DNA of 50,525 nt. It comes from Verrucomicrobiota bacterium. GTDB taxonomy: Bacteria; Verrucomicrobiota; Verrucomicrobiia; Opitutales; Opitutaceae. Below, one piece after another: positions 50,016 through 50,525 of this stretch (positions are counted from its first letter, which is position 1; the number at the start of each line of letters is the position of its first letter). Made by a program: the position numbers and the translations under genes. The stretch spans positions 1 through 50,525 of the forward strand of contig VHCJ01000022.1 of assembly GCA_016871755.1 (NCBI GenBank). The letters are read 5' to 3'. The notes beneath the pieces were generated by a model. That model saw only the letters and a list, made by a program, of their open reading frames with translations. It searched no databases and was not told the DNA's origin.

Positions 50016-50525
50016 GCCGGTACGACCGCCTCCCGCGGGGGCAACTCAAGCAACGGCGCAGGAACGAGACTCGTTCGCCAGCGCGGGTCGCCCTCAAAGT
50101 AGGCCCTCAACACGGACCGCGCATCACGCTCGGTGAATCGACCCGCGCGAACCTGCCGCCAGTCGGAACACGATGCTTCGCGGACCGTGGCCGCCGGCAG
50201 GTAGTGCAGCGTTACCTCCCGGCTCCCAAGCGCCACCAGCGCACTCAGCCGGTGGTTGCCGTCTAGAATCAAGAATGACTCCGCCCCGTCCGCCCGCTCA
50301 AGTTTGCGGGCGACGATGCCCGGCTTTTGCTCGCGATAGCCATGGCGACGGATGGAGAAAATGGCGCGTTCGAGCCAGAAGAACTCCTGCTCGATGCGGA
50401 ACCACGGAACACCCTCCTCGTGACGGGGTACGGATTTTCGAGCCACCCCTAAGTTCGGTCTGGGTGATGGGTTGAGGTTGATACGACGGACGCTGGTTGT
50501 CCATCCCTGGCGGAGGGAAGGCCCG
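50012..50525 (-). CDS. ParB/sulfiredoxin-like domain protein, 5' end beyond the window
   Basis: The frame is open to the window edge, so the start is not visible; a GTG at 50446 is possible. The readable part contains RINLNPSPRPNLGVARKSVP (from the region upstream of that GTG), EGVPWFRIEQEFFWLERAIF and the ParB-type nucleotide-binding motif FLILDGNHRLSALVALG, then HYLPAATV and DWRQVRAGRFTERDARSVL (split). Proteins of this sort accompany sugar-modifying and methyltransferase genes in surface polysaccharide clusters; it is not chromosome-partitioning ParB (no HTH). Its stop overlaps the next gene's ATG by the classic ATGA. Function unknown. Confidence 0.7.
   Translation of the reverse strand, partial: GPSLRQGWTTSVRRINLNPSPRPNLGVARKSVPRHEEGVPWFRIEQEFFWLERAIFSIRRHGYREQKPGIVARKLERADGAESFLILDGNHRLSALVALGSREVTLHYLPAATVREASCSDWRQVRAGRFTERDARSVLRAYFEGDPRWRTSLVPAPLLELPPREAVVPA

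Overview
The window looks like chromosomal DNA of a high-GC, Gram-negative bacterium of the Verrucomicrobiota, most likely Opitutaceae-like. Support for this: surface proteins with an LEPR-XLL-type N-terminal signature, a PAP2 haloperoxidase with C-terminal domains of the 'STRG...IAGF...EVY' kind common in that group, DUF2911 and ASPIC/UnbV proteins, and mostly weak Shine-Dalgarno sequences. The placement is an inference from family content; no rRNA or tRNA gene is visible.

Region 1 (1-14918) is the most unusual part. It holds a 1487-residue RTX/Calx-beta surface protein (minus), then a minus-strand operon of TolC-like outer-membrane channel, M50 site-2-protease/HlyD fusion and LuxR-type regulator. 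Divergent from this runs a plus-strand operon of GAF-GAF-TM-HlyD protein, periplasmic HlyD adaptor and a second LEPR-XLL-like protein. The two LEPR proteins share almost only their N-terminal motif and have no Sec signal peptide. No ABC ATPase or RND pump is encoded here, so the set looks like a dedicated export/processing machine of non-standard composition.

Region 2 (14974-21720) is housekeeping and metabolism: a DUF3445 heme-dependent N-demethylase-like protein, gamma-glutamyltransferase, a DapB-like dehydrogenase, TrmB, and a PhoB-PhoR pair. Region 3 (22028-31222) holds mnmG and mnmE, a complete ABC exporter (ATPase, FtsX-type permease, HlyD adaptor) and a Sel1-repeat protein, all on the minus strand. 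A perfect 16-bp palindrome of parS type lies inside mnmG and is translated as a small insertion in the protein.

Region 4 (31417-37520) carries a giant modular FG-GAP/UnbV/Ig/vanadium-haloperoxidase gene split by an apparent one-base frameshift, two hexanucleotide repeat tracts, and recA. Region 5 (37679-41745) has a DTW-domain protein, a DUF2911 protein, an anion permease and a nucleotide-sugar epimerase (minus). Region 6 (41857-48553) is monothiol glutaredoxin with a strong terminator, then gltB-gltD (plus).

At the right end (48633-50525) a malic enzyme gene stops abruptly near 49140. It abuts a minus-strand TIGR04325-type methyltransferase gene carrying two in-frame stop codons, followed by a ParB-like protein cut by the window edge. 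This looks like a rearrangement junction, an island boundary or an assembly join.
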